NCBI RefSeq assembly: GCF_030811835.1
Contig: NZ_JAUSRO010000008.1
Span: forward strand, 211,964 to 275,963
Source of the DNA: Variovorax ginsengisoli
GTDB lineage: Bacteria; Pseudomonadota; Gammaproteobacteria; Burkholderiales; Burkholderiaceae_C
Length of the DNA: 64,000 nt
Direction of reading: 5' to 3'
Both the position numbers and the translations under genes were made by a program. A model generated the notes under the pieces. It saw nothing but the letters and a program-made list of their open reading frames with translations, was not told the origin of the DNA and searched no databases. Positions 55,355 to 64,000 of this stretch are shown one piece after another. Numbering within the stretch: the stretch's first letter is position 1; every line of letters begins with the position of its first letter.

Positions 55355-56656
55355 CTATATCTGGACGGCCTGGGATTCACCATGCACCGCATGGCGCGTG
55401 CGGTACGTCGCGGCAAGCAGGGCATTGCCGATCTCGCCCGTGCGCACCGAAGTCACCGACAGCAACGTGTCGCTGATGCCGTGGCTGTCCTCGCAGGCAC
55501 CTTGCAGGAAGACACCCGGATGGAAGTCCGGAGTGGTCTTGAGGCGGTAGTAGCGGTCTACCGCCAAATCGCCGAGGTAGGCTTCCAGTGGGCGCAGCAG
55601 CTCCCTGTGCTGCTCGCGCGCATACCCCGTGGCCAAAACGACTGCGTCGTACCGTGCAGTGCTTTCCTTTCCCACATCCCGGTCGCGCAGCGTCAGGTAG
55701 ATGCCGTCCGCGGCAGCGCGCACCATACTCACATCGTGCTGGCACAGCATGCGAAGACGGTTGCCGCGCGCGACCTTCTGGTCGTAGAAGGTCTTGAATA
55801 TCTGCTGAATCAGGTCGAGGTCGGCCACCGCATAGTTGGTCTGGGACACCTCGTCGAGCAACGCGGCACGCTCGTCGCTCGGGCGGCTGAACACGTAGTC
55901 GGTGAAGTCCACATTGAAGACTTCATTGACGAAGGGGCTGTCGTCGGCCGGACGGATCGAGCGGGCACGCATGATCAGGTCGACCTGCGGCGCATTCGGC
56001 CGCGCCTGCAGGTCCATGAATATCTCGGCCGCGCTCTGGCCGGCGCCGATGATCGCGACGCGCTGAGCCTGATCGTGGCGCGCGATGTCCTTGAGGTAGC
56101 TGTTGGAGTGGAAGACGCGCGCGTCGGCGCGCAGGGCGCGAAAGCCGTCGGGGATATTGGGCGTGCCGCCGATGCTCACCACGAGATTGCGCGCGAGCCG
56201 CTCCTGCACGTGGCCGTCTGCACGGCGCGAACGCACGCGCAGCAGCGAGACTTCGCCACCTTGCTTTTCGGGCAGCACCTCGAACACCTCTTCGCCGTAA
56301 GCGCACGATTCCTCGAACTGGCGCGCAGCCCAGCCCAGATAGTCGTTGAACTCGTGGCGGCTGGGATAGAAGCTCTTGAGGTTGATGAAGTCCGGCAGCC
56401 TGCCGTTTTCGTGCAGGTAGTTGATGAAGGTGAAGCGGCTGGTGGGGTTGCGCAGCGTCGCCAGGTCCTTGAGGAACGAGATCTGCATGTGCGCCTGCTC
56501 GATCAGCATGTGGGGATGCCAGGCAAAGCTGGGCTGCCGCTCGACAAAGAGCGCGTCCAGCGCCTTGCCGCCATGTCGCTTTTCCTCGAGCGCGATGGCC
56601 AGGGCGATGTTCGACGGGCCGAACCCGACGCCGATCAGGTCATGAATGTGTTGCAT
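55355..56656 (-). CDS. L-ornithine N5-hydroxylase (PvdA-like) or lysine N6-hydroxylase
   Basis: A FAD- and NADPH-dependent N-hydroxylating monooxygenase that makes N5-hydroxyornithine for hydroxamate siderophores. 433 residues: FAD motif 'GVGFGPSN' (9-16), 'ISFLKDLATLRNPTSRFTF', NADPH motif 'GAGQSAAE' and the C-terminal 'LATGY'. It resembles PvdA more than IucD, and a hydroxyornithine-type formyltransferase is encoded nearby, so ornithine is the likely substrate. Confidence 0.9.
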   Translation of the reverse strand: MQHIHDLIGVGFGPSNIALAIALEEKRHGGKALDALFVERQPSFAWHPHMLIEQAHMQISFLKDLATLRNPTSRFTFINYLHENGRLPDFINLKSFYPSRHEFNDYLGWAARQFEESCAYGEEVFEVLPEKQGGEVSLLRVRSRRADGHVQERLARNLVVSIGGTPNIPDGFRALRADARVFHSNSYLKDIARHDQAQRVAIIGAGQSAAEIFMDLQARPNAPQVDLIMRARSIRPADDSPFVNEVFNVDFTDYVFSRPSDERAALLDEVSQTNYAVADLDLIQQIFKTFYDQKVARGNRLRMLCQHDVSMVRAAADGIYLTLRDRDVGKESTARYDAVVLATGYAREQHRELLRPLEAYLGDLAVDRYYRLKTTPDFHPGVFLQGACEDSHGISDTLLSVTSVRTGEIGNALLAATYRTRHAVHGESQAVQI

Positions 56657-56752
56657 GGATCTTCAACTCCTGTGGTGATGGCGGGCGTCCCCCGGTGGCG
56701 GCGGATCGCCATTCCTGCGTTCCTCTTTCAATCTCGGTGAGCCTCTGCACGC

Positions 56753-58444
56753 TCAGGCCGCAAGGCTTTCCAGGTGCGCGCGGCCCTTGTCCTGGACGAC
56801 CTGCCCCGCGCGCATGGTGACGATGCGGTCGGCCAGGTGGAAGTAGCGGTCGTCGTGCGAGATCACGACCAGCAGGTGCCCCTTGGCGCGCAGTTCCGGC
56901 AGCAGTTCGGTGTAGAAAAGATGGCGGAAGGTCGGATCCTGGTCGGCGGCCCATTCGTCGAACACCAGCACCGGCCGGCCTTCGAGGTAGGCATGCACCA
57001 GCGCCAGGCGCTTGCGCTGGCCCGTCGAAAGGTCGAGCGTGCTGAAGGAACCGTCCTTCACGCTGACCTTGTGTGCGATCTCCAAGCGCTGCAGATAGGG
57101 CTGCGCGGCCTGCGGCAGCGACGCCGTGGCACCCGCCTTGCCGTCCTTGCCCTGGCCCACGAGGTCCTCGAACAGATAGAAGTCGGAGAACACCGTGGTG
57201 AACAACTGCCGGTAGTCGTCGCGGGTCTCGGGCGTCACGACGGCGCCGTCGCGCAGTATTTCGCCGTCTTGCGGTGCATACAGGCCGAGCAGCAGCTTGA
57301 TGAGCGTGGTCTTGCCCGAGCCGTTGTCGCCCACCACGAAAACCGTCTCGCCGCAGCGCAGGTCCAGGTCGATCGGCCCTAGCACGAAAGGCTTGCCACC
57401 ATCGGCCGACTCGAAGGCATAGCGCACGCCGCGCATGACGATGCCCCGCTCCAGGGCCACCGGCGCCGCATTCTGCGATGCCAGGTGCAGATGAGGCTCG
57501 GGCGTAGCAAAACGCGCCGACAGATCGGCGATGCGCTGGAACGCGACCTTGGCGCGCCCGACGTTCGGCAGCGTGCCTGCGATCTGATCCATCGGCCCCT
57601 TCAGGAACAGCAGCACCAGCACGAAGCCGCTGAGCACCGCGGATTCGGTGGTGCGAAAGGCCGCCCAGCCGAGGATCAGCGCGATCAGCAGGAAGAAGAG
57701 TGCCGAACTGAAGGCGGCGGCGACCACATAGGTATTGATGGCGCGGCTGTTCACCACGCGGATGCGATCGACGATGCGCTCGATCTGGTCGCCGAACATG
57801 CGGGTGCGGCGTTCGCGGTGCATGCGCAGTTCCTTGGCGCCCTCGCTAATCGCGCGGTACGCCTTGTGCAACTGGTCTTCCTGCTCGCGCGCCTTCCAGA
57901 AGCCGGCTTCCGCGCGGGTCTGGGTCAGGGACTGGATCGTGATGCCGATGACGAGCGCCACCAGGAGCAGGCCGAAGAGAGGCAGCGACAGCCAGGCCAG
58001 GTAGCCGAGACAACCCATCGCCACGGCCACCGAGATGAGCGTGGACGACAGCACGAAGGCCGCGTCGCTGATCATGTCCACGTCTTGCGACAGCACGGGC
58101 ATGAGGCGGTGGGTGCGGTAGCGCTCCAGCGCGTCGATGGGGGCCGAGAGAATCTTCTGCGCCAGGCTCTTGCGCACCTGGGCCACCAGCCGCTGGCCGA
58201 CGAAATTGGTCGAGACGTCCGAAGCCACGCGCCCCAGCAGCGCAATCAGGCTCAGCGCGATGAAGGTCAGCAGCAGTCCGCCGGCCATGCCGCCATCCTG
58301 GTTGAGCACCTCGTTGATCGTGCGCAGCAACGCCACCGTCGCGCCGCCCGCGCCGATGCCGGTGATGGCCGACAGCACGATCCACGGCGTGAATGGTTTC
58401 AGGAGGCGCGCAACTTCCGCGGCGTTGCTACTGTTGGATGTCAT
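56753..58444 (-). CDS. Cyclic-peptide/siderophore ABC exporter, PvdE-like
   Basis: A half-size ABC exporter of 563 residues: six membrane helices (about 15-310) and an ATPase with Walker A 'GDNGSGKTT', a modified signature 'LSTGQRKR' and Walker B 'VLVFDEWAADQDP', the form found in PvdE/SyrD transporters. PvdE moves the cytoplasmic acylated siderophore precursor into the periplasm. It is the first gene of the minus-strand operon, divergent from fhuF. Confidence 0.9.
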   Translation of the reverse strand: MTSNSSNAAEVARLLKPFTPWIVLSAITGIGAGGATVALLRTINEVLNQDGGMAGGLLLTFIALSLIALLGRVASDVSTNFVGQRLVAQVRKSLAQKILSAPIDALERYRTHRLMPVLSQDVDMISDAAFVLSSTLISVAVAMGCLGYLAWLSLPLFGLLLVALVIGITIQSLTQTRAEAGFWKAREQEDQLHKAYRAISEGAKELRMHRERRTRMFGDQIERIVDRIRVVNSRAINTYVVAAAFSSALFFLLIALILGWAAFRTTESAVLSGFVLVLLFLKGPMDQIAGTLPNVGRAKVAFQRIADLSARFATPEPHLHLASQNAAPVALERGIVMRGVRYAFESADGGKPFVLGPIDLDLRCGETVFVVGDNGSGKTTLIKLLLGLYAPQDGEILRDGAVVTPETRDDYRQLFTTVFSDFYLFEDLVGQGKDGKAGATASLPQAAQPYLQRLEIAHKVSVKDGSFSTLDLSTGQRKRLALVHAYLEGRPVLVFDEWAADQDPTFRHLFYTELLPELRAKGHLLVVISHDDRYFHLADRIVTMRAGQVVQDKGRAHLESLAA

Positions 58445-58726
58445 TTCTCAAAGCTCTTTCCGCCCCGCAGGGCGACTTGCAGCCGGCTGCGTGCAACCGC
58501 CGCCGGACCGAAATGGCCGGAGGAAGCCGCAGCGCAGACAATCCTCCCGGTCGGCACGACGCCGCCTCCCCTATAGACGCTTGTGGCCGGCCGATGTTCA
58601 TGGCGCGATCCAGAAAGCGCCCACCGGTCGATGAACAAGTGCCGCGCCAGCGCGTCTGTACAGGGTGCACGCTGCGCCTCTTCACCCCCTCTTTTTTCGC
58701 CTCGCCGACTGCCGGCGTGCCGGCCG
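58445..58726. other. Divergent intergenic region between the PvdE-like and FhuF-like genes
   Basis: A 282-bp GC-rich gap that must hold the promoters of the biosynthesis/export operon (minus) and of the reductase gene (plus). I see no Fur palindrome and no TAAA-type ECF sigma -35 element. The expression signal for the main siderophore operon is therefore not explained. Confidence 0.4.
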
Positions 58727-59524
58727 ATGATTGCGTTGCTGGCCCCTCTCTTCGCGGGTGCGCTCGCGCCGCTGGGGGAAAGACTCCAGTGCGCCGACGC
58801 GCCGCCGCCGGGCGCGGTGCGCGTGGCGGACCTGGTAGCGTCGCCAGCGCTGCTGCGCGAGGTGCTCGACCGCCATGCGCGGTACAGAGGGGTCGCCGGC
58901 AACGACCTTCGCGCGGTGGCCTCGGCGTGGGTGCTCGACTACGCCGAGGTGCTGCTGCCGCCGGTGGTCGCAGCAGCCAGCGCTCTGCACCACGTCTTTC
59001 CGGTGTCAGCGGACAGCATCTGGCTGCAGACGGACCGCGGCGGCAACCCGGTGTGCTTCCATATCCGGCAGACAGGCGTGGCGCGGCCCGGCGCCGACAC
59101 GGCCGAGCGCTATGCGCCGTTGCTGGAAGGCCATCTGGCGCCACTCTTCCAGGCGCTGGTGCGGTTGACGCGGGTGGCGCCGAAAATCCTGTGGGGCAAC
59201 ACCTCGCGCAACCTCGAACCGATCCTCGACCAGGTGCTGGCCGCCACCGGCGGCGCGGCGCCGATCACAGAGGACAAGGCGCATCTGCTGGGCGAACCCG
59301 CCTGGCCGACATGCGACGGCCAGGCACTGCGCGACAACCCGCTCTTCGGGCGCCAGCGCGAGGTGCGGGAGATCTTCGAGGAAAAGCCCGTGTCGTTCAG
59401 GCTGCATCGCCAGTGCTGCCTCTATTACCTGCTGCCGCACGAAACCCATTGCAATGCCTGCCCTCTCTCGCCCGCCCACCGCAAGGGCGAGGAGGAAAGC
59501 GAACTCGAACAGCCTTCGGCCTGA
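58727..59524 (+). CDS. FhuF-like siderophore-iron reductase
   Basis: A 265-residue ferric-siderophore reductase. The C-terminal [2Fe-2S] site has the FhuF pattern Cys-Cys-x10-Cys-x2-Cys: C230, C231, C242, C245. The N-terminal 'WLQTDRGGNPVCFHI' and 'LWGNTSRNLEPIL' regions are also typical. It releases iron from the hydroxamate siderophore in the cytoplasm. Upstream in-frame codons are GC-rich and unlike the family, so ATG 58727 is used. Confidence 0.85.
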   Translation: MIALLAPLFAGALAPLGERLQCADAPPPGAVRVADLVASPALLREVLDRHARYRGVAGNDLRAVASAWVLDYAEVLLPPVVAAASALHHVFPVSADSIWLQTDRGGNPVCFHIRQTGVARPGADTAERYAPLLEGHLAPLFQALVRLTRVAPKILWGNTSRNLEPILDQVLAATGGAAPITEDKAHLLGEPAWPTCDGQALRDNPLFGRQREVREIFEEKPVSFRLHRQCCLYYLLPHETHCNACPLSPAHRKGEEESELEQPSA

Positions 59525-59651
59525 GCGGTACTCCACCCGGTTCGGTGAACGCGGCGTGAACAGATTGCGCGCAATTTCGTCTTTTCCTCTAGGCACGCAC
59601 GGCGCCCGGTCGTACCTGCCCGTCGCATTCATCCTCTCTTCACTGCACACC

Positions 59652-60497
59652 ATGTCCAAGGCAAAGCTCGTCTACATCCTGTCCTTGAGAAATGCCGCCG
59701 CCGACAGGGCCGGCCAGAACGTCGACTACAAGGGCGAGCCGCGCTACATGAAATCGCCGCTCGAGTACCTGGCCCAAGCGCTGGACACCACGCCGCTGGG
59801 CGATCTCTATTCGCTCGAAGGCGTGATCTACGACGACGACGCCCAGTCGCCGCGCGACCAGGCCGCGCTGGCGGACTACGGCTTCGCATGGCATCCCGAG
59901 CGCAAATGGATCTTTCCGGCCGAACTGCGCGCGCAGGGCCGCCTTGTGCGCGACATGCTGCATCCCGTGCCCTCGGCCTACCGGCGGCTGCCGCTCGGCG
60001 CGCCCGCACGCGCGCCCGGAAAGAGCGCCTTCGAGCGTGCGCTGCTCGACAAGCTGCTGACGCTGCAGGCCGATCTGGTGTTGCTCGACGGCCTCCTGGT
60101 CATCCTGGACGAACTCGTGCGGCCTGGTGCGCGTTTCGAACGGCGCATGGTCAACATCCATCCCGGCATCACGCGCACCGAATCCCCCTACGAACGCCGC
60201 GGCGCCTGCGCCACGCTCGACGCGCTGTACGGCGTGCAAGGCAAGAAGGTGGTGGACTGGTCAACGATGGAAAAGGCCGATGTGCCCGTCGTCAGGAAGA
60301 CCGGCGCGTCGCTGCATTACGTGGACAACGGCATCGATTCGGGCGAAGTCATCTTCGACGCGCTCAAAACCGACATTGCACCCGACGACACCATCCTCGA
60401 GCTGCGCTGGAACAACTTCAACCGCAGCCTCTTTCCGGCGCTTCATCAAGGACTCACCCTACTCGCCCCTCACGTTCGACGCGGCGCAGCGAATTGA
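59652..60497 (+). CDS. N5-hydroxyornithine formyltransferase, PvdF-like
   Basis: A 281-residue folate-dependent formyltransferase that converts hydroxyornithine to the formyl-hydroxamate ligand used by the NRPS. Active-site motifs are 'NIHPGITRTESPYERRG' (Asn and His) and the later 'HYVDNGIDSGEVI' (Asp), in the order of the GART/methionyl-tRNA formyltransferase fold. The opening 'KAKLVYILSLRNAAADRAG' is typical of PvdF. The frame is open upstream inside fhuF; ATG 59652 is the natural start though its ribosome-binding site is weak. Confidence 0.85.
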   Translation: MSKAKLVYILSLRNAAADRAGQNVDYKGEPRYMKSPLEYLAQALDTTPLGDLYSLEGVIYDDDAQSPRDQAALADYGFAWHPERKWIFPAELRAQGRLVRDMLHPVPSAYRRLPLGAPARAPGKSAFERALLDKLLTLQADLVLLDGLLVILDELVRPGARFERRMVNIHPGITRTESPYERRGACATLDALYGVQGKKVVDWSTMEKADVPVVRKTGASLHYVDNGIDSGEVIFDALKTDIAPDDTILELRWNNFNRSLFPALHQGLTLLAPHVRRGAAN

Positions 60498-60606
60498 GGC
60501 CGCTTTTTCGGCCCGACTCAAGCATCGCCGTCGCGCCGAGCCACAAGCACGTAATCGTCGACCTCGAGCAACAAAATTTTCTTACGTGTTGCGACAAGAA
60601 AATATA

Positions 60607-60625
60607 AATGAGAACACTTCTCATT
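60607..60625. promoter_or_regulatory. Fur box upstream of the siderophore receptor
   Basis: AATGAGAA-CAC-TTCTCATT is a perfect 8-bp-arm palindrome of 19 bp, the length and base pattern of a Fur box. It lies in an AT-rich stretch 47 bp before the receptor start, so iron-loaded Fur should block transcription of the receptor directly. Confidence 0.85.
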
Positions 60626-60671
60626 AAAATCCAGCCATTTCATTGTTTTTCTATACCTAGCGAGTACATCC

Positions 60672-62834
60672 ATGCGTCCTCTTCCCTTGCCTCGCCAACG
60701 TCTGCTAAGTGGCTCACTCGCAGCGGCTTTTGGAGCCGCCTTGACCCTCTGCACGTCTGCAGCTTCGGCGCAGACACAGGCGCCCGCCGAGCCCGCACCG
60801 CCAGTGCCGACATCGGACAACACGCTGCGGGAGGTGCGGGTCACGGCCGAGGGAGAAGACCCGATCGGCCCGGTGACCGGCTACGCCGCCAAGCGGAGCC
60901 TGACCGGAACCAAGACCGACACACCCATCATCGAGATTCCTCAGTCGATTTCCGTCATCGGCCGCGAGGAAATGGATGCACGGGGCGCGCAGAACACCAT
61001 GGAGGTGGTTCGCTACACCCCGGGCGTCGTGACCAGCGTCTACGGCATCGACAACCGGGGTTGGGAAGACATCACCATCCGGGGGTTTTCCGGGCTTCTC
61101 AGCATCTACCAGAACGGTTTGGCGCAGACGCCGTTCAACGTCACCAACTACATGAGCGACCCCTACATGTTCGAGCGGGTCGAGGTGCTGCGCGGTCCCT
61201 CATCGATGATCTTCGGCCAGGGCGATGCGGGCGGAATCACCAACCGGGTCACCAAGCTGGCATCGGGCGAACGCACCCGCGAGATCGAACTGCAGTACGG
61301 CAGCTTCCAACGCAAGCAGTTGGCCTTCGACGTCGGCGACAGCTTCGGGGAAAACTCCGACCTGAGCTTTCGACTGATCGGCGTGGGCCTCGACAGCAAC
61401 GACCAGGATCGCTATCCCGACGGCCACAAGCTCAATCGCACGCGCACCGTGTTGGCACCTTCGCTACGCTGGGAGCCCAGTGCAAAGACATCCTTTACGC
61501 TGTATGGCGAGTACATCAAGAACAGTGCGGCCGAAGACGCCTATTTTGTCTCCGATGCTCAGCGCCAACCCACAGGGGTGAAGCCTGGCGACTACAGCTT
61601 CAGCGGCATCAAGCAGGACCAAAAGAGCATCGGCTATCGCTTCCAGCATGAATTCGCCGATGGCTGGACGGTGCGCCAAAACTATCGCTTCTCGAAACTG
61701 AGAATGGCCCGCCGCGTGGTCTGGGTCGACGGCGTCGAAGAAGACGGACGCACGCTCGACCGGACCGCCCGCACCTGGAATGATCCGATGTCGCAGTCGG
61801 TCATGGACACCAGCGTGGAAGGCAAGTTCAAGACCGGCACGGTGCAGCACACGCTGCTGGCGGGCGTCGACTGGAACCAGCAGAAGGGTTCGACGAACCA
61901 GTACAGCGACGCCGCGCCCACACTGGATCTCTACACGCCGATCTACGGCCAGTACATCCCGACTCCCACCACACCGCTCAACATCTACCGGCAGGACACG
62001 CGGCAGATTGGCTACTACTTGCAAGATCAGATCAAGTTCGACGACCACTGGGTGCTCACGGTCGGTGGCCGTCAGGACCATGTCCGCCAGATCACGGACG
62101 ACACGCTGAACAACGCGTACACGGTACAGCGCGACAACGCGTTCAGTGGCCGCGCCGGCCTTACCTACCTCTTCAGCAATGGCGTCGCGCCTTACCTCAG
62201 CTACGCCGAATCGTTCCAGCCCAGTTCCGGCCTCGACGCAAACAGCGACCCTTTCAAGCCCACCCGCGGCAAGCAGGTGGAGTTGGGCGTCAAGTACCAG
62301 CCCACGGGCAGCAAGATGCTGATGACCGCCGCGCTGTTCGACCTTCGCAAATCCAACGTGGTCTCCTACGACCCGACTACTTACGAAGGCCGGCAGATCG
62401 GCAAGGTGCGCTCGCGCGGCCTCGAGTTGGAGGTCAAGGGCGAACTGCTTCCGGGCCTGAACATCGCGGCCGCGTACACCCAGATGAACACCACGGTCAC
62501 GAACAGTTCGGACCCCGAGGAAATCGGGCAACGCCTCCCCTTGATTCCCAAGCAGCTCGCCTCGGTCTGGCTGGACTACACGATGGGCAACGGCGTCGGG
62601 TTCGGCAGCGGCATCCGTCACCAAGGAAACACCGCCGGCGACGAGCACAACACTTTCTTCACGCCGGGCTTCACTGTCCTGGACGCGGCCATTCACTACG
62701 AGCAGGGTCCGTGGCGCTTCGCGCTCAACGTGTCCAACCTCACCAATAAGAAGTACATCGCGGGTTGCTACGTGGACACCTGCTACAACGGCATTTGGCG
62801 CTCGGCGACGCTGACGGCGCGTTACAAGTTTTGA
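60672..62834 (+). CDS. TonB-dependent siderophore receptor
   Basis: A 720-residue outer-membrane receptor. Signal peptide about 1-34 (ending 'ASAQ'), TonB box region 'TLREVRVTAEG', plug domain ('PIIEIPQSISVIGREEMDARGAQ', 'YGIDNRGWEDITIRGF', 'RVEVLRGPSSMIFGQGDAGG') and a 22-strand barrel ending in 'LTARYKF' with the terminal aromatic residue. There is no N-terminal signalling domain, unlike FpvA or FecA, so it should not send a cell-surface signal. It likely imports the ferric form of the siderophore made by this locus. Confidence 0.93.
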   Translation: MRPLPLPRQRLLSGSLAAAFGAALTLCTSAASAQTQAPAEPAPPVPTSDNTLREVRVTAEGEDPIGPVTGYAAKRSLTGTKTDTPIIEIPQSISVIGREEMDARGAQNTMEVVRYTPGVVTSVYGIDNRGWEDITIRGFSGLLSIYQNGLAQTPFNVTNYMSDPYMFERVEVLRGPSSMIFGQGDAGGITNRVTKLASGERTREIELQYGSFQRKQLAFDVGDSFGENSDLSFRLIGVGLDSNDQDRYPDGHKLNRTRTVLAPSLRWEPSAKTSFTLYGEYIKNSAAEDAYFVSDAQRQPTGVKPGDYSFSGIKQDQKSIGYRFQHEFADGWTVRQNYRFSKLRMARRVVWVDGVEEDGRTLDRTARTWNDPMSQSVMDTSVEGKFKTGTVQHTLLAGVDWNQQKGSTNQYSDAAPTLDLYTPIYGQYIPTPTTPLNIYRQDTRQIGYYLQDQIKFDDHWVLTVGGRQDHVRQITDDTLNNAYTVQRDNAFSGRAGLTYLFSNGVAPYLSYAESFQPSSGLDANSDPFKPTRGKQVELGVKYQPTGSKMLMTAALFDLRKSNVVSYDPTTYEGRQIGKVRSRGLELEVKGELLPGLNIAAAYTQMNTTVTNSSDPEEIGQRLPLIPKQLASVWLDYTMGNGVGFGSGIRHQGNTAGDEHNTFFTPGFTVLDAAIHYEQGPWRFALNVSNLTNKKYIAGCYVDTCYNGIWRSATLTARYKF

Positions 62835-62924
62835 TCACGTCGGCACGTGCCAGTGCGCGTTGAATCACCTTCGAGCCCTGGCATTCTTTGAGGGCGGTCC
62901 CACGGGCCGCGCCTTGCAGCGCGC

Positions 62925-64000
62925 TCATGCTGTCTCGAGCGAATCCGCCGCGCACTGCGCGGCTGCGGCCGCATCCGCCGACACCATCGCAAACTGCACG
63001 TCCGCAAGCAATGCTTCGTGCCGGACGATCCCCTGGTGATCCGAATCGATCTCGAAACTCGCCCGCGGCTTCACGGCCAAGTCCTGCAGCAGCATTGCCT
63101 TCTCTTGCGCAGTCCTGCGTCGGCTCCACCAGACATGAGGCAACACCGCCAACCGCGGCAGCGGCGGCATGGCTGCGATGGCCGTATTGAACCGGCGCGC
63201 CGCCGCCACCTTCGCGACGATGTCGATCGAACCCATGTCGATGCCGAGCTCCGCAAGAATCTCGCCCACCGCGCGGTTCACCGCGTCTTCGGGTGCATCG
63301 CGGATCGACTCGAAACGATCGAGCACGGAACCGACCCGTACATCGCCGGCACCCTCGCTGGCCACGTCGGCGACGAACTGCCGCAGGTCGTCGTACCAGC
63401 TGCCTGCATCGAACTCGTCGTCCATCACGAAGCTGTCGACCAGTCCGACGAACGCCACCTGCACGCCCGACCTCTCGAGCACGCTGGCCGTGTGCATCGC
63501 CATCACAGTGCCCAGCGACCAACCGAGCAGGGCCACGGGACCATGGGGCTGGGCTGCGCGAACCATGCCGGCAAAGCGCTCGGCCATCTGTTCGACGGAG
63601 TCGAGGCGGTCCGTGTCGACGTAGCTCAGGCCATAGACCGCACGCGCGTCTTCGAGACGGCGCGCCAGAGCCTGGTAGTCGAGCGCGTTGCGCAGTCCCG
63701 GTGCGATGCAGAACAGCGGGATGCCGCATGCGGATGCGCGGTTGTCGCTCAGGCGCTGCAGCGCCGAGGTCGACGGGGCGAGCGGCGCGGCCGTGCCCGC
63801 CATCAGTTTGGCAATGGTTTGCTTTTGGAGCAGGTCCTGAAGCGACAGCTGCAGCCGCGGCTCCGGCATGCGCTGGATGCGGGCGAGCAGCCTGAGCGCC
63901 ATCAGCGAATCGCCGCCGAGCTCGAAGAAGTTGTCGTTACGCCCCACGCGCTCCACGCCCAGCACCTGCGCCCACACCGCCGCCAGCGCCTGCTCCACCT
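62925..64000 (-). CDS. Nonribosomal peptide synthetase, C-terminal carrier and thioesterase (partial)
   Basis: The frame enters from the right edge and ends at 62925, so the NRPS continues beyond the window. Present are a peptidyl-carrier domain with the phosphopantetheine serine in 'FFELGGDSLMALRL', a linker, and a type I thioesterase with 'PLFCIAPGLRNALDYQALARRL' and the nucleophile motif 'GWSLGTVM', followed by 'GLVDSFV'. As the last module it should release the finished peptide by hydrolysis or cyclisation. It is convergent with the receptor gene. Confidence 0.92.
   Translation of the reverse strand, partial: VEQALAAVWAQVLGVERVGRNDNFFELGGDSLMALRLLARIQRMPEPRLQLSLQDLLQKQTIAKLMAGTAAPLAPSTSALQRLSDNRASACGIPLFCIAPGLRNALDYQALARRLEDARAVYGLSYVDTDRLDSVEQMAERFAGMVRAAQPHGPVALLGWSLGTVMAMHTASVLERSGVQVAFVGLVDSFVMDDEFDAGSWYDDLRQFVADVASEGAGDVRVGSVLDRFESIRDAPEDAVNRAVGEILAELGIDMGSIDIVAKVAAARRFNTAIAAMPPLPRLAVLPHVWWSRRRTAQEKAMLLQDLAVKPRASFEIDSDHQGIVRHEALLADVQFAMVSADAAAAAQCAADSLETA

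Noticed and set aside
58445..58726. A Fur box for the siderophore biosynthesis operon
   Set aside because: I scanned both strands for AATGAGAA-type half sites; the gap is too GC-rich and has none.

Overview
The window is GC-rich, tightly packed proteobacterial chromosome. Gene order and family types point to a betaproteobacterium of the Comamonadaceae, most likely Variovorax or a close relative. Indicators are the accB-accC-prmA-zinc-ribbon block, divergent ffh and ypjD, IclR-type pcaR beside pcaIJF, orphan Bug-type binding proteins, a lysine/alanine-rich H1-like protein, and an NRPS siderophore locus of the kind seen in Variovorax. This genus assignment is inference from the sequence alone. 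I saw no rRNA, tRNA, CRISPR array, insertion sequence or prophage.

Layout. 1-1765 (minus): the start of a BcsB-like envelope-glycan protein and wecB. 1959-15381: a hydroxycinnamate/phenylpropanoid island (amidohydrolase, enoyl-CoA hydratase, feruloyl-CoA synthase, SDR, a four-gene branched-chain-type ABC importer with a permease-ATPase fusion, a tannase/feruloyl-esterase lipoprotein, acyl-CoA dehydrogenase, MarR regulator). 15398-21841: the end of the beta-ketoadipate pathway (pcaI, pcaJ, pcaF) running into two Bug-type binding proteins and a TSUP permease, with divergent pcaR. 21869-23015: a potassium-channel-like protein and a DUF1841 protein. 23360-30718: miaB, a GlrK-QseG-GlrR envelope-stress system, then opgH behind what looks like a sigma-54 promoter with GlrR-type upstream sites. 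30792-41832: a possible ComJ-like protein, TerC, ffh, ypjD, a small zinc-ribbon protein, ampD, nrdA and nrdB with NrdR boxes, an H1-like protein and a PfkB kinase. 41884-48180: zinc-ribbon protein, prmA, accC, accB, a TlpA-like thioredoxin, a conserved hypothetical and mpl.

48211-64000 is a siderophore locus. One minus-strand run carries, in transcription order, homologues of PvdE (ABC exporter), PvdA (ornithine hydroxylase), PvdR and PvdT (MacAB-type efflux), OpmQ (outer-membrane factor) and PvdQ (periplasmic acylase). Across a divergent gap lie a FhuF-like reductase, a PvdF-like hydroxyornithine formyltransferase and a TonB-dependent receptor with a perfect 19-bp Fur palindrome. The carrier-plus-thioesterase end of an NRPS runs in from the right edge. 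Together these resemble the pyoverdine export, periplasmic maturation and recycling machinery attached to a betaproteobacterial, probably lipopeptide, siderophore.

Two points stand out: the sigma-54/GlrR-type regulatory region in front of opgH, and the complete PvdQ/PvdRT-OpmQ-like maturation module in the siderophore locus.
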